Positions 23,760 to 37,035 of a stretch of DNA of 64,000 nt are shown piece after piece. Each line of letters begins with the position of its first letter. Within the stretch, counting starts at the first letter, position 1. Both the position numbers and the translations under genes were made by a program. The notes below the pieces were generated by a model. The model saw nothing but the letters and a program-made list of their open reading frames with translations. It had not been told where the DNA came from and searched no databases. Source of the DNA: Chiua virens (lineage: Eukaryota > Basidiomycota > Agaricomycetes > Boletales > Boletaceae); the NCBI GenBank assembly GCA_019787685.1, contig JAHNUO010000053.1:44596-108595 (forward strand). The letters are read 5' to 3'.

Positions 23760-25606
23760 GACATTTCAGTACCAACGGACGAAGACGTCCTAAGTGACTT
23801 CATCCCAAGCAACATTGTGTCCAGGCAGGCAAGTGCTTTAACCCCTTCATGTGGCCATATGTTCATCGCGTGTCAACTCCCTCCCTACAGTAAAGTGAGG
23901 GTCCCGATGACGGCGAGAGCATGGAAGAAGACAAGTTGGAGAGTGACCAAGACGACCAGGTTTGCATCTCGTGTTTCTACCCTTGCCAGCTGACCTCCTC
24001 TCTCTTCAGGCACCCGTCGCAAGCGGTTCTTCCCCATTCAAATTGACAAAGATGCAACAGTCTGCAGAAAGACAGCAGAAGAAGCAGAAACGGAAAGCGG
24101 ACGAAGGTCAGCTTCACGCAAAGAGGCGGGAAATGGACAAAGCAAAGGTATGTCCGTCGGCTCTGAATTCTTGTCCTTTTCTCACTCTGGCAGATCACTG
24201 ACGCAGTCAAGCGCTACCCTTATCTGTTGGGTCAAACAGACCTCTTCAACTATTTCATCGACATCAAGGTCAGTTACGTTCCTGTGTGCACAGCGTCCCC
24301 TAATCCCTGTATATCTGCAGAAAGCCCGTGATCCTCAATATGCCGTGCTTTTGGATGCCAAAACAGCGCGGAAGAGGTCGCAAGAAATCTGTGTACGTAT
24401 TCCTGTCGTCGATCCCGTCCTATGTTCATCTCTCCGCAGGGACCAAAGCGCTCGTCATCGGAAGTCGAGGACGAGGAAATGCTCAAAGACGGCGAACTCG
24501 CCGCTGAAGGTGATGACCAGCCCTACGTCTTCGAAGAATCACCAAGCTGTCAGTCTTGTCATCTTCACCATCGTATCTCTACTTACCTCTTGACAGTCAT
24601 AAATGGCTAGTAACGATGTCAAAGAATGCTTGGGCTGAATGTACTCTGCTTTTAGTGCTTGAATGGCATTGCGGAGAAGCTCGAGGCAGAGCGCGCTGCA
24701 GCACAAGAGTTCATCGATATGGGTGATATCTACTAAGTCTCGCCGTTTATAAGCCGTGCTGACACCACACCCCTCACAGCGGAGCCTCTTGCCGAAGAAC
24801 AGGCACTGAGGGAGCAGTATACGGAAGCTGGATTCCACGACTGGAGTCAGAGAGATTTCCAGCAATTCGTTCGCGCATTGGAAAACTACGGCTGGTAAGC
24901 TGAATTTGTTCCATCCCATATGTGTTGCCCTGACATATTCATCGTCGTCTAGAACGGATGATTACGACCTGCTCGCTTCCGAAATTCAGGACAAGGACGC
25001 AAAGGCCGTAAAGCAGTACTACACTTCAAGAAACATTGGAAAGAACTCGCCGAACACCCTCGTATCGCCGCTCGTATCACTGAGGGCGATGCGCAGCGTA
25101 ACAAACAATCTAACCTTGAATACCTTCTTTCCAAGAAGATCGGCTTCCTCAAACACCCCGTGCAGGAACTCGAACTCAACTATCCGACGACCAAGGGCAA
25201 GGTCTACTCGGAAGAAGAGGACCGGTACTTGCTGTGTCGGCTGAACCACTATGGGATGCTGGCAGAGGACGTGTACGAACGCATCAAACGAGATATCTCC
25301 GAGTTCCCTGTGTTTCGATTCGACTGGTTTTTCAAGAGCCGGTCGACGCAGGAGGTGTAGCGCCGGTGCAACACCTTGTTGGGCATGATCGAGAAGGAGG
25401 CGGAGGCGCTCGTGCAGCAGGAAGGAAAGTCCAAAGGGAGGGGCAAGGTGCGTTCTTATGTTGTCCGTGTCGTCTGCGCTCACACGTGGTGCGGTCTGTA
25501 GAAACGGGGTCTGGATGACGTGCAGAAGGAGGACGAGGTCAAGGACTCGAGGTCGCCGACACCGGTTGCCCCTGTGCCGAAAAAGTCGCACAAGAAGAAG
25601 ACGTAG
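23760..25606 (+). pseudogene. ISWI-family chromatin remodeler with the ATPase core deleted
   Basis: ISWI remodelers slide nucleosomes using a SNF2 ATPase plus a C-terminal HAND-SANT-SLIDE module. Here the acidic N-terminus (DDGESMEEDKLESDQDDQ), MQQSAERQQKKQKRK, DAVKRYPYLLGQTDLFNYFI (AutoN-like region) and [20 protein letters not shown] to YVFEESPS (about 24540) are spread over correct short introns. About 100 bp later the sequence is already in the C-terminal module: SQRDFQQFVRALENYGW and YDLLASEIQDKDAKAVKQYY (SANT), KKIGFLKHPVQELELNYPTT, EEEDRYLLCRLNHYGMLAED and FPVFRFDWFFKSRSTQEV (SLIDE). The seven helicase motifs are absent. A TAG at 25357-25359 replaces the usual Gln before RRCNTLLGMIEKEAEALV, and a frame change lies near 25010. 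The natural stop is at 25604-25606 after a lysine-rich tail. Confidence 0.88.
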
Positions 25607-26044
25607 GGATATGCATCTCGGTACCCCGCCTGGACGACATTGGTTTGTTCAGTGTTGTTGACGTTGTAGAATATTGGAATTTACTTAATGAGACCTTCAA
25701 TCAAAGTTGTTCGTATTCGCAGTACTTACCCTGGTGAAAGGGAAACCGAGTCAAATTTGCACTGCATAAACTGGCGTGCATCCAACGTGCAAAGATATCG
25801 AAGCTTCAGGTAAAATTTTGAGTCCGTGTCACCCAAATTTGTAAAAGAAAGAATCTGATTATAGGGTTTGCAAATCTACCACTAGCTACTAGGTTGGTCT
25901 CTTTGCGTCAACACTTCTCAGCAGAATCCGCAGAGCACCGACATCAACGGAGACGGGGTATTCAAGTTGTATACAAATGTACACACACGTTCAAGTTAAC
26001 ATTGAAGCTTGAACACATGCATCGACAATACGATGAAGAGCACA
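25607..26044. other. Intergenic spacer
   Basis: AT-richer DNA between the ISWI relic and the halogenase start; nothing specific seen. Confidence 0.4.
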
Positions 26045-27943
<1,899 letters not shown>

Positions 27944-28006
27944 GGCAGCACCGCGATGCGAAGGGGTCGCTTGCGAGTCGCGACCCCTTTGAATGACTAA
28001 TTTACC
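27944..28006 (+). mobile_element. Short palindromic MITE-like element, copy 3
   Basis: A 63-bp copy starting GGCAGCACCGCGATGCGAAG with the hairpin GGGGTCGC..GCGACCCC and the tail GAATGACTAATTTACC. It forms the exact junction between the halogenase relic on the left and the chitin synthase catalytic fragment on the right. Confidence 0.7.
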
Positions 28007-28425
28007 TGACAAGGGCCGTCCGGTCATCATTTCCAACCGGATCATAGACGAGTACGCGGAATGCAACATCGATACGCATCGCAAGAAAAACCTCTTCTCG
28101 CTCGGTGAAGACCGTTTCCTCACTACACTCCTCGGACGAGACGGGGATCAGCAAGGCTCATTCGCAGCCACGATTCCCAATTCCTCGTCAGGGCTCGCCA
28201 CACCCGTCGAACGGTGGTTATTACTGGGATACGAACGCAGTGAACAATTCAACTGTCGACTTGCGGGGGACGCCATCGCACCATAGTCTCGCTGGTTCTC
28301 GCCAAGGTTCGATGTATGACGGCCATCAACCTGTCATGTCGCAGTTAAGATTTCCCATCCCGATAGTGCCGTTTGCGACTGGACCTGGAAGTGCGGCGGG
28401 CTCCGACTATGGTGGGTGATGGGGA
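28007..28425 (+). pseudogene. Chitin synthase catalytic-region fragment (class V-like)
   Basis: Directly after the palindromic element the plus strand reads GRPVIISNRIIDEYAECNID, then THRKKNLFSLGEDRFLTTLL. This is the acceptor-side block of chitin synthases, whose LGEDRxLTTL motif contains the catalytic-base Asp region. The QRRRW motif and membrane helices that should follow are absent. Instead a shifted frame gives a Gly/Ser/Asn-rich disordered piece (NGGYYWDTNAVNNSTVDLRG, SLAGSRQGSMYDGHQP) to about 28420, which could be the cytosolic linker or tail of the same enzyme. It resembles class V chitin synthase, like the motor-domain relic at 4.2 kb, so the two may come from one gene copy. It is far too short and broken to act. 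Confidence 0.58.
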
Positions 28426-29865
28426 TGATGGGGCCGCCTTAACGCCAGAGCTTTGTGAGATCGCTCGCAGTCGCTACGAAAACTTGGACGGCGTGGGGGA
28501 GAAACTGTTCCATTACGGTACTCATTTTAGCTCGTGCGCTCTCATTTTCCAGATAGTTCTGATCTGGACGAGTGGTATGCTTGTCGACAGGTCTATGGTA
28601 GTGTGCCACTTTTTGATTCCCATGGCGCCGGCGTATACGAGCATGTTCAAGACCTTGCAGGTATATCTTTGCCCTGAAACCAAATTATTGCATTGAGTTG
28701 TTCCCATAGGGTGGAGATTGGGATCTTCCGGATAGACTGTTTATGTAGGTCGATCGGCGTCCCTTTGTATGTATTGTTGATCATCATGGTTAGTGATGAC
28801 CTGAGAGGCCTATCTCACACATCGACCAGATTTCTCGAGAATCTATCAAATCTTAACTTTCGTTTCCCGAAAACCATGGGGGAAAAGATCCATAACGTGA
28901 AGCTACCCCCATGGGCCAAGGGTGATGCGCTTCTGTTTGTGCAGATGCATCGTCAGGTGAGTATGATGTGCATAACCGTCCATTCAGCCTAAACTCTTGT
29001 TCGTTAGGCCTTGGAGAGTCGCTACATCAGCGAGAGTCTTCCAGCTTGAATCGATCTTATATGGGGTTGCAAACAACGTAATGTTGATTTACTCAGCGTG
29101 CTTCATCCGTTGAACTACGAGGGCGCCATAGGTTGGTTGGTTGCGAATTTCCGAAGATAACCTTTCTCAGTCATAACGCAGACCTAGACAAGATCACGGA
29201 CTCTCTGGAACGAAGGGTGACAATCGGGATCATTCACAACTGTGAGTAGGTCGAGTCCTTGTTCTTTGGTAAACTGAGCTTACGCCGTGAATAGTTGGAC
29301 AAAGTCACCACGGAAACTCTTTTCGGCTCCTCATCCCAGGAGAAACTTGTAAGGGATCCTCAGCCTCCCAGTGCAATCCTCCCGAGGAGTGCCAGAAGAT
29401 GCCCTAACGCTGACAAGAGACCCTCGCCCACTAAAAGGTAACGGGAATGGGTTCATTGCATCATCCTATGCTCACAGATCGTAGTGCAAGATAGTAGCGG
29501 CTGGGTGATACCCATGCCAGAAGGTCTGCTCTCCTTTACGGCCGGACGAACAAGTCCGATGGGGAAAGGATGACACTCTCCGATTGTTACATCACGACAC
29601 TGTAAGTACCGTGCGTTCGAGAATGACGGGCAGTATTGTTTCAGGTCGTGCAAACTTTGGAAGCTACTTTTCCTACTTGCGCTGCGTTCGCGGACCAAGA
29701 CACCCTACCACTGGATCGGACGATTCTTTGGTCCGTGTATGGCACTTGTCTCATGCTACTTCGACAACGTCGTCTCCATTCATGAGTGTGACGATGGCCA
29801 AGTCCCGCAGAGCGCAAGAACCCTCGCTGTCGCTTGTCCATCTCCTGCGCAAACACAGTGGGATA
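28426..29865 (+). pseudogene. BEACH-WD40 (BPH1/LYST-like) protein fragment
   Basis: BEACH proteins are large trafficking and autophagy scaffolds. Visible pieces: [20 protein letters not shown] with [12 protein letters not shown] (28480-28630), then LENLSNLNFRFPKTMGEKIH and VKLPPWAKGDALLFVQMHRQ (28830-28955). After a short intron come ALESRYISESLPA and [10 protein letters not shown] with the downstream YEGAI, DLDKITDSLE and TVGIIHN pieces near 29170-29240. These follow the BEACH order. Near 29480-29545 a VVQDSSGWVIPMPEGLLSFT segment leads into WD40-like DNA (GSDDSLVRVWHLSH near 29718-29757). Stops (for example after LPA near 29048) and frame jumps break it, and the giant N-terminal region is absent. 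The right end is overrun by a minus-strand relic. Confidence 0.78.
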
Positions 29866-30830
29866 CTCGAACTTCCAGTTGGCATCTCCGCGGGGGAAAT
29901 ATTTGGCCGTGAACTCGTCGGGTGTCAGCTTTGTTGCTAGATATAAACAAAAAATATTCATGTTGGTTAGTAGATGGCCTTAGTCGAATGGATGGTCAAA
30001 ACGCACCGAGGTCCAACTTATTGCCTTGGAAGCCGTCACTGAGCTTGACGAAGTCGACCTGGAAAATTCCCCAGTCCTCTGTGAAACGATGTTCACCAAC
30101 GCCGAGACTGATGGCTGGGGAGAGGATGTTGCCAAGGACGCGGTTGTCAAAAATTTCCCAGTCCTTGATCCGGGCCGCCCTTGCCTTCTCAACGTCGACA
30201 GTGTTGGTGCCCTTCTCCCTCTCCATGAACTCTCCAATCTGTTTTCTCCAGCGCTTAACCATGATGCCGTGCCGTCCGATCCTGAGTTTGATTGAACCGA
30301 CGAAGTTGGTGAAGGCTATCTTGCCGAGCAGGAGGACGTCTCTGGAAGGCACACTAGAGTGGCAAATGTAGTCGTCGATGACTTCCTTCGATCTGATGAG
30401 AACGTGATGGCACGAGAGGCCCAAGAGGTTGTTGCTGTCGCCACCTTCTGCAAGGTATGGGCCCATGGTCCCCTGAGTGTCGGGCCTGGCCTTAGTAGAG
30501 ATGTGGAGGCCAAGGGTGGGAGTGAGGGGACCGGCGAGCGGGTCTAGGCCATCGACAGGTTGCAGAAGCTGAGGAGCAGCCTTACGCATGTGGAAGGATT
30601 TGCGGTATCCGATGCCAACGTTGGTGATCTGGTAGTCCTTGAGAAGGGCTAGGACGTCCTGAGCTGCATTGTGGGCGGGCATAGCAGAGGTGGACTCGGG
30701 GAAGACGCCAATCCAGATGGTGTAGCCTCGACCATTTCTTCACCCTCAACGTCTTCTTCATCCTCAGGCGCTTCATCGACCCCGACTTTCTTGAAACGAA
30801 CAACGCCTATTGTCGTAAGGCGGAACTAGA
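29866..30830 (-). pseudogene. Agaricomycete-restricted protein of unknown function, 3'-truncated
   Basis: Recognised only as a member of a multicopy Agaricomycete family without an assigned role. The minus strand reads VVRFKKVGVDEAPEDEEDVE near 30800, then AAQDVLALLKDYQITNVGIG, GPLTPTLGLHISTKARPDTQ, NLLGLSCHHVLIRSKE, IGRHGIMVKRWRKQIGEFME, AISLGVGEHRFTEDWGIFQV and NKLDLG. After a clean intron (about 30006-29940) it continues TKLTPDEFTAKYFPRGDANW and KFEYP, and stops. The His in LSCHHVL and the fold of the missing C-terminal half (GDSGS-like in relatives, as I recall) suggest a trypsin-like protease relative; that is inference. A segment of the usual coiled coil between EKARAARIKDWE and NRVLGNIL looks deleted. 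Its truncated end abuts the BEACH relic head to head. Confidence 0.5.
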
Positions 30831-31043
30831 TATCATCCTAGTTAGCAAACTTTATGATATTATAACTGACCATGTGAGCCTGTCTACAACCTTGAGAACT
30901 CTGGGCCCCTCGTAGCTCCTCTCGGTAGTCCACTTGTCACAATGTCACACACAACCGTTTTGGGTGGCCGTGAGACAATTATGTCGTCACGTTGCCCTTC
31001 GTTTCAATACCACAAGCATACCTCGCCACAGTAACGGCCAAGG

Positions 31044-33303
31044 ATGAGCGAGCCTGTAGAAGTATGGTATTGGGTACGAGGCATCCCCCTCTCTCAGGTT
31101 TTCTCAATACATACCTCTCTGAATACCACTCTTTTGACTATCGAGGAACGCATTATGGAATCATGGCTCAGAAAATGTGGCAGGGATTTTAGTGGTATTT
31201 CAAGTCTATATAAGATCCCACAGATGCATCCATTGGATCTTGAAAGCGATGGATTCGTTGATGCCCTCGGCGCACTGTCGATCTCTGACTTGTATCCCTT
31301 GCGTATTACGCGAACGAAGACGTTAGCAGATACCTTTGCACCACAGTTCCTGTCAGATCATCTTCACTTTATCCTAGGTATGTGCGGCTTTGGTCTGGTC
31401 TCTAGATTTGATGTACGATCCTCTCTTGGATAGATTGTTCAGATTTCCCCACCTACCCAATCACATGCAGAATTCGAGGCGGTAGTCCCAAGGAAGCAGA
31501 TATCGTAGAACTAGCCGGCGATCAAATGCTGGGTTCTGCACTCAAATTCAGAGCCAAAGAGTCCTGGCCACCGCTTCAAGACTTGCCTCTCGTTGACTTG
31601 CAGCTCTACAAGATCTCGTTCAAAGACGACAACGAACTGAAAGAAGTACTCCAATGCATGGGAGAAGGAGACCACATCCCCACTAACCAAAAGGCGCGCG
31701 ACGTGTTCCATAATATGCCATTTTGTTCAAATACGTTACACGTCGTCATCGAAGTGGCAACTAGTCAAAGTACGCATAGTCACCCTTGCCAGCGTTTGTA
31801 GGAATAGTACTGATTATTATGTCACAGGGCTCACTGTTCCACTTTCGTCTTGTCGTGGAAGGTATGCGGCAAGCAAGGACGCACCGGCCCCCACAGTTGA
31901 AGGCGAGCGCTCCAAGTTCCTCAGAAAGAATAAGCCGCAGAGTCCTTCAACTACTGCTGCCCCATCTACATTCCGGAAACGTCAGAACAGCGACGCTCAA
32001 GTTATCCCCTGTGGACGCCCTCGTGAACACGAAGACCGCATCCCTTTAACCTTGTTGCACTCCGTCTTCGCGCAATTTAAGGACGACATCCATAATATTT
32101 CGTTGACTGCAGCGGACGACATATTTGTCATCGATTTCGCGAATGCGATGTGCAAAATTTACTCGGACGAGGCACGGCGAGTTGAAGAGATCAAAAGCGT
32201 CCTGAAAACTTATGACATCCATCTCAACATCAGTAGGACACACACTGCCGGATTTGAAACCGACGGGGACATGTCTACTCTAGGCTATCGTTACGTCTTG
32301 GCCGAATTCAAGAACGAGGTGGGATGTGTCGCGAAAGAGCCATACTTTCAGGAGATAGCATACTACCTGGAGTTCACAAGAACGGAGGCGGTCAAGATGT
32401 CACATTCTCCTTTGCCGTGTTTGCTGATGTCAATTTATGGTTGGTTTGTACATGCAAGCGGTCAACACTCTGTCACTGATCATTATGTCTGTAGGATCAA
32501 ATATCGACTTTGCTGGCATTGCTTGGAATCTGCGTCCGACGGCGCAATTGCTGGCGAGGGTCGCTTTCCATGTGCATAGTACGGACACCGCGGATCTCCT
32601 AGTTCTTGCACGACACATGGCTGCATTTCGCGAGGCTTCCCGAACGTTGAAGGAATACTACAATCATTTGGAGTCCCCGGAATCGTCAAGATTGTCACCC
32701 CCTCAACTTTTCCCGCACCCCGCCTGGTACACTTCTCGGATCACCCAGCAAAGGGTCGAAATCATATACAAGCATCAGATATCGGAGAAGCAGCTGGTCT
32801 TCTTTGGATTCGAAGATTCTGACAAGGGGCTTCCAATCTGTATCAAGTTCGTCAGACAGTATTCGTCCGATGCGCATGATTACTGCGTATCTTTGGGATG
32901 TGCTCCGACGTTGCGGGGTTTCGAGACTATCGTCGGTGGCTGGTTTATGGTCATCATGGACGATATCAGCGACGGATACGAGACGTTGTACGACAGGCCA
33001 GTCACGGAATCCGTCAAGGACATTATCGCGGAAAAGTTGTCGAAATTTCATGAAGCTGGCTATGTGCATGGTGATTTGCGAGATACAAACATCATGGCCT
33101 CCAAGTCGGACACGACAGACGTCAAGTTTATTGACTTTGATTGGGCGGGGAAAGCGAATGAGACAGTATATCCGCCATTTGTCAACAGGGAATTCTGGAG
33201 ACCGCCCGATGCGATGGACTGGCTACCGATTCGTGCTGAACATGACGTCGAGATGCTTCGTCATATCACGGATTGGGTGCCAGTGAGCAGAGTAGAGCAA
33301 TGA
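31044..33303 (+). CDS. Crinkler-type effector-like protein: two headers, nuclease-like middle, kinase-like tail
   Basis: Intact four-exon gene: 31044-31377, 31443-31769, 31828-32439 and 32495-33303, totalling 2082 nt (693 residues plus TGA) with all phases consistent. Residues about 3-110 resemble the ubiquitin-like Crinkler header (EVWYWVRGIPLSQVFSIHTS, LYKIPQMHPLDL). Exon 2 repeats the same design (CRIRGGSPKEADIVELAGDQ, LQLYKISFKDDNELKEVLQ). A linker leads to a middle domain with AGFETDGDM and YVLAEFKNEVG, matching the D..ExK layout of PD-(D/E)xK nucleases, then YFQEIAYYLEFTR. The C-terminal part is kinase-like: ICIKFV (Lys), HEAGYVHGDLRDTNIM (HGD replaces HRD) and FIDFDWAG (DFD replaces DFG). 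Known: Crinkler-type modular proteins are widespread in fungi and are proposed to act in conflict or defence. Activity here is not shown. It is the best-preserved gene of the window. Confidence 0.7.
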
Positions 33304-33419
33304 TTGGATGATATGTATGATACTGATATTTCAGGATAGCTCAGAATTATAAGACTTTTTTGTAAATGGGTTATGAGCACATTTTACACTCCCTAGGGTC
33401 TAGTTTTTTCTGTTTTTCT

Positions 33420-36080
33420 GATATTATACTCATGACATGTCCCTCCTAGAGAGACATCCTACACATGGGTAAAACACCCTAGCTTATGTGATCTCTAGAG
33501 CTTCAATATCTGATATGTCCCTCTAGGAAGGACACTCACACATGGAAAGAATTGTGATGTGATGTCTTCTGTATATCACAAAGTATATGTCCCTCTTGGG
33601 AGGACAACTACACACAGGGATTACATTTATAAGTGATTGTCATTCTTGACTATGATCTGTCCTTCCAGGAAGGACAGCCAGAGATGGGCATAATGCTGAC
33701 TAATTGAGATCTGACAGTAGACATGTCCCTCCAAGAAGGACATGCTACAGGCCACAGTGATATTCCCACCCAATGGTGACTAATGGTGATCTCACAATGT
33801 GCATGTCCCTCCAGGAAGGACATGCTACAGGCCACAGTGATATTCCCACCCAATGGTGACTAAGGGTAATCTCATAGTGTGCATGTCCCTCCAGGAAGGA
33901 CATGCTGCAGGCCACAGTGATATTCCCACCCAATGGTGACTAATGATACTCTCACTATGTGCATGTCCCTCCAGGAAGGACATGCTTCAGGCCACAGTGA
34001 TATTCCCACCCAATGGTGACTAATGGTGATCTCACAGTGTGTATGTCCCTCCAGGAAGGACATCCTACAGGCCAGAGTGATATGCTGATCCAATGCTGAC
34101 TAATGGTGATCTCACAGTGTGTATGTCCCTCCAGGAAGGACATGCTGCAGGCCAGAGTGATATTCTTACCCAAGGGTGACTAATGGTGATCTCACAGTGT
34201 GCATGTCCCTCTAGGAAGGACATGCTGCATGTTACGATAGTTCCGGGTAGGACCTAGCGTAGCCGCAAAAGCGCCAAGTACCAAGTGGCTGCGATAACTC
34301 AAACAACCACCACTTGGTATATGGTGGGCTGAAGAGTCGAACAAGGGTTTCTGGTCAGCGGGTTGCTACCAGAGAGACGAGTGAAGACTCAGGCGTTGCT
34401 GAGAATTGTCCGGTTGGGAATCTATACCCGAGGGACGGTCAAGTGTCGAGTGGTGACTACTATGAGTCCGAGTGTTGGGTCAAAGGACGACGAGAGAAGT
34501 CCTTGGTCGAGTGGTCACAAGGAAGGTTCCGAGTGGAGTAGAGATACTCAGCTAGTATTGCGGAGATCAAGACTAGGGTACAGGAGTATCGCTGCGAGGT
34601 ATTTATACTACGGGAACTGCGCACGGACCAAGTAACTAAAAGAAGAAGGCCAGAAGAGCGGAAGGGTAAAAGGGCCAAAAGGAGTGCGCAGTAAACCAAA
34701 GAGGGAATCGTACGATGCGAAGGCAACGGACGATGACGAAAGTGAAATGACAAATGCGAAGCCATCGGGTGATGACGAGAAAAGAATGAGTAAGTGCGAT
34801 GCCATCGGATGATGACGAGAAAGGAGAAACGTAAGCAACCGGGTAAGGCCGGTGCGGAGTTACAAAGTGAAAAGGAGAACGAGTACGGATGAACGTACGT
34901 GGATACCTAGGTATCGAGTGTAGTGAAGAAGTACGAAGGAAACGAAAGAGAGAAATTGTAACACTGCAGGCCAGAGTGATATTCTCACACAAGCTGACTA
35001 ATGGCAATCTCACAGTGTGCATGTCCCTCCAGGAAGGACATGCTGTAGGCCAGAGTGATAGTCTTACCCAATGCTGACTAATGGTGGTCTCACAGTGTAC
35101 ATGTCCCTCCAGGAAGGACATGCTGCAGGCCACAGTGATATTCTTACCCAAGCTGACTAATGGTGATCTCACAGTGTGCATGTCCCTCCAGGAAGGACAT
35201 GCTGTAGGCCAGAGTGATATTCTGACCCAATGTTGACTAATGGTGATCTCACAGTGTGCATGTCCCTCCAGGAAGGACATGCTGCAGGCCAGAGTGATAG
35301 TCTTACCCAATGCTGACTAATGGTGATCTCACAGTGTGTATGTCCCTCCAGGAAGGACATGCTGCAGGCCACAGTGATATTCTGACCCAATGTTGACTAA
35401 TGGTGATCTCACAGTGTGTATGTCCCTCCAGGAAGGACATGCTGCAGGCCAGAGTGATATTCTGACCCAATGTTGACTAATGGTGATCTCACAGTGTGCA
35501 TGTCCCCCCAGGAAGGACATGCTGTAGGCCAGAGTGATAGTCTTACCCAATGCTGACTAATGGTAGTGTGTATGTCCCTCCAGGAAGGACATGCTGCAGG
35601 CCACAGTGATATTCTGACCCAATGTTGACTAATGGTGATCTCACAGTGTGTATGTCCCTCCAGGAAGGACATGCTGCAGGCCAGAGTGATATTCTGACCC
35701 AATGTTGACTAATGGTGATCTCACAGTGTGCATGTCCCCCCAGGAAGGACATGCTGTAGGCCAGAGTGATAGTCTTACCCAATGCTGACTAATGGTGGTC
35801 TCACAGTGTACATGTCCCTCCAGGAAGGACATGTTGTAGGCTAGAGTGATATTCTGACCCAATGCTGACTAATGATACTCTCACTGTGTGCATGTCCCTC
35901 CAGGAAGGACATGCTACAAGTCAGTTCCTACCCAGTGTTGATTAATGATGATCTCACTGTGTGCATGGCCCTCCACGAAGGACATGTTACAGCAAGATTG
36001 ACATGCCTACCTAATGCTACCTAATGATAATTTCACTGTGGGCATGTCAGAGTGATATTCTCACCCAATGCTGACTAACT
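33420..36080. repeat. 80-bp minisatellite with a palindrome in each unit
   Basis: Tandem 80-bp units, degenerate at both ends and near-perfect in the middle. Each contains an inverted repeat built on GTCCCTCCAGGAAGGAC, extended to GCATGTCC..GGACATGC, followed by GCAGGCCAGAGTGATATTC, then TGACTAATGGTGATCTCACA. Because 80 is not a multiple of 3 the frames rotate, so the long minus-strand open frames (for example 34636-35310) are by-products. CpG is almost absent. One copy at about 35565 is 20 bp shorter. The array is split by the solo LTR at 34230-34963. Confidence 0.93.
34230..34963. mobile_element. Solo LTR with 5-bp target duplication CTGCA
   Basis: A 734-bp insertion inside a minisatellite unit. 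It begins TGTTACGATAGTTCCGG and ends GAAATTGTAACA (TG..CA with TGTTAC/GTAACA inverted ends). It is flanked by CTGCA at 34225-34229 and 34964-34968, which is single-copy sequence in the uninterrupted unit. It is CpG-rich, unlike the array, so it probably inserted recently. No internal retrotransposon sequence remains. Confidence 0.88.
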
Positions 36081-37035
36081 TAACAATTTCCATGTTTCAC
36101 TGGCAGAGACCTTGTTTAAATACCTGCCATTGATGTGCTGTTACAGCTGTTCTAAAAATACTGGAGCAAATGCAATACAAAATCAGGCCTTGGGTATATC
36201 AGGAATAGGATCCTGGGCTTTAGCTCAACTGCACTGTGTCTGCTGACTTAGGATACCAATGGACCACCATGCCCTCACCACCATCACCATGGTCTACCAG
36301 AAATCTTGCAGTAATGTGACTATCAAGTGACCAAACAATTACACTAGGCAGACCATAGTCTGAGTGATGTCTGACTATGATTTGAGCACAATTTGACAAT
36401 TATGTCAGCCAAAAAAAAAAAAACATGCCACAGAAACATTGACAATAATATGTATCCAACATAAACACAATATGATAACAAAATGCAAGTAATCCAAGGC
36501 AAATATAAGGATGATTTGTGTCATATGCAAGGTGAAATTAATGGCAAATTGTGTGAAATGTAAATCTAAGCAAGATAAGAAGTGTGTGAAATGAACTGAC
36601 CCATTTCTGAATATCTAAAACTTTTGCATCATGTACCACCAAGAACCAAAGCCAAGTGAGACAGATGGACAAGCTTGAGAAAAGCACTCACATCCCCACT
36701 CATCCCCCTAAGTGAAAATCAAGAAAATCAAAAATTACCAAAACATGAAAACACACAAAATCAACAAAATATAAATACAAAATCAAACACAACTACCCAT
36801 TGGTTAACACTTTTTTAGGATCTATGCCTCGCCATCCACGGGGGCGTAGATGGCCTCTTTTTTCGCAAACTCCTTTTCTCGTCCTTTCACACCCTCTTTC
36901 CTCTTTGGGTTTGAACCCCTGTTCGTCCACATTTGGTCATTTAGCCCCTATTTGTGAGAACCTCCCTATTCTTGATTCGTCGTTCAATGGCACTTCCTCA
37001 AAAGGTTCTTAAGGGACAACCCCCCCTCCCCAACA
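36081..37035. other. AT-rich DNA with a small CpG-containing island
   Basis: A-rich, CpG-poor sequence with a poly-A run at 36411-36423 and no gene. At about 36800-37010 base composition changes abruptly: CpG returns, with TC-rich DNA (CTCGCCATCCACGGGGGCG, TTTTCTCGTCCTTTC). This looks like a separate, younger insertion of unknown type. A tRNA was considered there and rejected. Confidence 0.4.

Noticed and set aside
33650..35862. Series of minus-strand open frames repeating CPSWRDMHTVRSPLV-like peptides
   Set aside because: They lie wholly in the 80-bp array. Because 80 is not divisible by 3, the same peptide reappears in rotating frames, as expected for a stop-poor repeat rather than a gene.
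33420..36080. CRISPR-like array (regular palindromic repeats)
   Set aside because: The whole 80-bp unit is conserved with no unique spacers, and the DNA is eukaryotic with spliceosomal introns.
36890..36930. Possible tRNA T-arm (GGGTTTGAACCC)
   Set aside because: No matching acceptor, D or anticodon arms at proper spacing on either strand.
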